A stretch of DNA of 64,000 bases from Magnaporthiopsis rhizophila (taxonomy: Eukaryota > Ascomycota > Sordariomycetes > Magnaporthales > Magnaporthaceae), in the NCBI GenBank assembly GCA_003049465.1, contig PYSS01000052.1:62001-126000 (forward strand), read 5' to 3'. The position numbers and the translations under genes are program-made. The notes under the pieces were generated by a model that saw only the letters and a program-made list of their open reading frames with translations, did no database searches and was not told the origin of the DNA. Below, in pieces: positions 63,037-64,000 of this stretch; position 1 is the stretch's first letter, and each line of letters opens with the position of its first letter.

Positions 63037-64000
63037 TTATTCAACAATAGGAACGCTCATGACGCCCCTCCCAAACCAGTCCGCCACCGTGGCGAACCCG
63101 TCCTCGCTATGCTCTAGCGCGTCCTTGAACAGCTCGTGCCGCCCGGCGTTCTCCGCCTGCGCCTGCCTCAGCGCCCTGATGGTCGCATTGTCCTTTGCGC
63201 ACACGGGGCACTCGCCCGCGGCGGCGGCCGCCGCGTCCACGTCGTCGTCGCGCACGTGAGCCGCCGCCGCTGTGCCGCCGCCACGCTTGAGGCAGCGCTG
63301 GTGGAACGAGTGCTTGCATAGGAAGTGGACGGCGGGGAGATCGAGGGCTAGGGCGCAGCCGCTGCAGCGCGTCGCCTGGAACACGGCGGGCTTGCCGCCG
63401 AGGTCGGCCATCTCGGCGCGGCGCTCGGCCGTCTCGGACCGGAACGAGGCGATGCGGCGCCTGTCGGCCGCGATGCCCTTGCGCTCGCGCTCAATGGTCT
63501 CGCGCAGGTACGGTTTGAGCATGCCGACCGTGGCCACGTCGCCCTTGGACAGCGTCTGCACCACCTGCAGCGGTGCCATCAGCCCGCCCTTGTCGATGCG
63601 CTGCAGCACCGCCGCGAGCTCGTCGGGCCCGGCCTCAGCCAGCACCTTCTGGTCCGACGTCAGGTAGGCCAGGGCCGCCGGGTACAGCTGCGGCTCGTCC
63701 GGGCCGTACTTTCGCAGCGCCTTGATGGCGCCCCTCGTGTCCCTGGCCGACGTGTAGGACCGGAATATGTCAAAAAGGAGGCCCGACTGCTCCTTGACCA
63801 GCGTCGTGCCGTCCCGGAAGTTGGACAGATGCGAGAGCAGCAGCACGCTTGAGTTCTCGATCGGCTTTTCGTTGCCCGAGATCAGAGACTTGGCCTTGGT
63901 TTCCCACTCTGCCCGCTTATCCTCGTCCTTTTGCTCGGCCACCTTGTGGAGGTACATCTCGAAAAGCGTAGTGTACACGTCCGTCTTTTCCGACTCATCC
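63037..64000 (-). CDS. Vps11 (HOPS/CORVET subunit), C-terminal part, cut by window edge
   Basis: The frame enters from beyond 64000 and stops at 63037; 321 residues are visible. Vps11 is a core scaffold subunit of the HOPS and CORVET tethering complexes at vacuole and endosome. Visible: alpha-solenoid repeats (YTTLFEMYLHK, LLLSHLSNFRDG, VLQRIDKGGLMAPLQVVQTL, VGMLKPYLRETIE) and a C-terminal RING-H2: CSGCALALDLPAVHFLCKHS, FHQRC and CPVC. The usual Vps11 order of helical repeats, coiled coil and RING is kept. The gap between the last RING Cys-His group and CPVC is lengthened by an Ala/Asp-rich stretch. The 5' part lies outside. Confidence 0.93.
   Translation of the reverse strand, partial: DESEKTDVYTTLFEMYLHKVAEQKDEDKRAEWETKAKSLISGNEKPIENSSVLLLSHLSNFRDGTTLVKEQSGLLFDIFRSYTSARDTRGAIKALRKYGPDEPQLYPAALAYLTSDQKVLAEAGPDELAAVLQRIDKGGLMAPLQVVQTLSKGDVATVGMLKPYLRETIERERKGIAADRRRIASFRSETAERRAEMADLGGKPAVFQATRCSGCALALDLPAVHFLCKHSFHQRCLKRGGGTAAAAHVRDDDVDAAAAAAGECPVCAKDNATIRALRQAQAENAGRHELFKDALEHSEDGFATVADWFGRGVMSVPIVE

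Overview
The window looks like chromosomal DNA of a filamentous ascomycete (Pezizomycotina, most likely a Sordariomycete). Evidence: short introns of about 65-127 nt with GTAAGT/GTGAGT-type donors and CTAAC/CTGAC branch sites, strong preference for C or G at third codon positions, long intergenic spacers rich in homopolymers and microsatellites, and typical Pezizomycotina genes (sphingolipid C9-methyltransferase, DOCK-family GEF Dck1, heme-thiolate peroxidase, stand-alone AA8 cytochrome). I see no bacterial, viral or intact transposon gene. N characters lie inside poly-A/poly-T runs at 767, 13593, 24955, 29635-29643 and 35398, so this is a draft assembly.

Layout, left to right. 1-3831: no convincing gene. 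3832-12603 (+): an intronless 2923-residue degenerate NRPS. 13255-13341 (+): intron-containing tRNA-Thr(AGT). 14318-16105 (+): sphingolipid C9-methyltransferase. 16842-18635 (-): BAHD-type acyltransferase. 21062-22296 (+): 2OG-Fe(II) dioxygenase. 22947-23386 (+): small, probably mitochondrial protein with an internal repeat. 23660-24551 (-): secreted AA8 cytochrome. 26537-27268 (+): secreted heme-thiolate peroxidase. 30736-31799 (-): uncharacterised two-exon gene. 36105-37217 (-): secreted HRXXH peptidase-like protein. 37218-43580: gene-poor, with an AT-rich island. 43581-50029 (+): DOCK-family GEF. 52795-53096 (-): a small two-exon gene. 54439-56745 (+): C2H2-like zinc-finger protein. 57179-58849 (-): nitrilase. 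59442-60719 (-): chorismate synthase, divergent from lipoate-protein ligase at 61082-62724 (+). 63037 to the edge (-): C-terminal part of Vps11.

The most unusual object is the NRPS. It is one open frame of 8.8 kb in which all four carrier-protein-like domains have lost the serine that carries phosphopantetheine (Q66, D325, D1888, L2538). Both condensation domains have lost the catalytic histidine, and the one full adenylation domain has lost its key motifs. A second A domain survives only as its C-terminal subdomain. The epimerization domain alone keeps its HHxxxDxxSW and ExHGR motifs. Conventional NRPS chemistry is therefore very unlikely, yet the frame is intact, which suggests a retained non-assembly-line role.

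The genes do not form an obvious biosynthetic cluster. Housekeeping functions (lipoylation, shikimate pathway, HOPS/CORVET tethering, Rac/Rho5-type signalling, glucosylceramide maturation) are mixed with secreted oxidative or proteolytic enzymes and a possible secondary-metabolism remnant. Exon boundaries were set by eye from splice motifs and reading-frame continuity, without transcript data.
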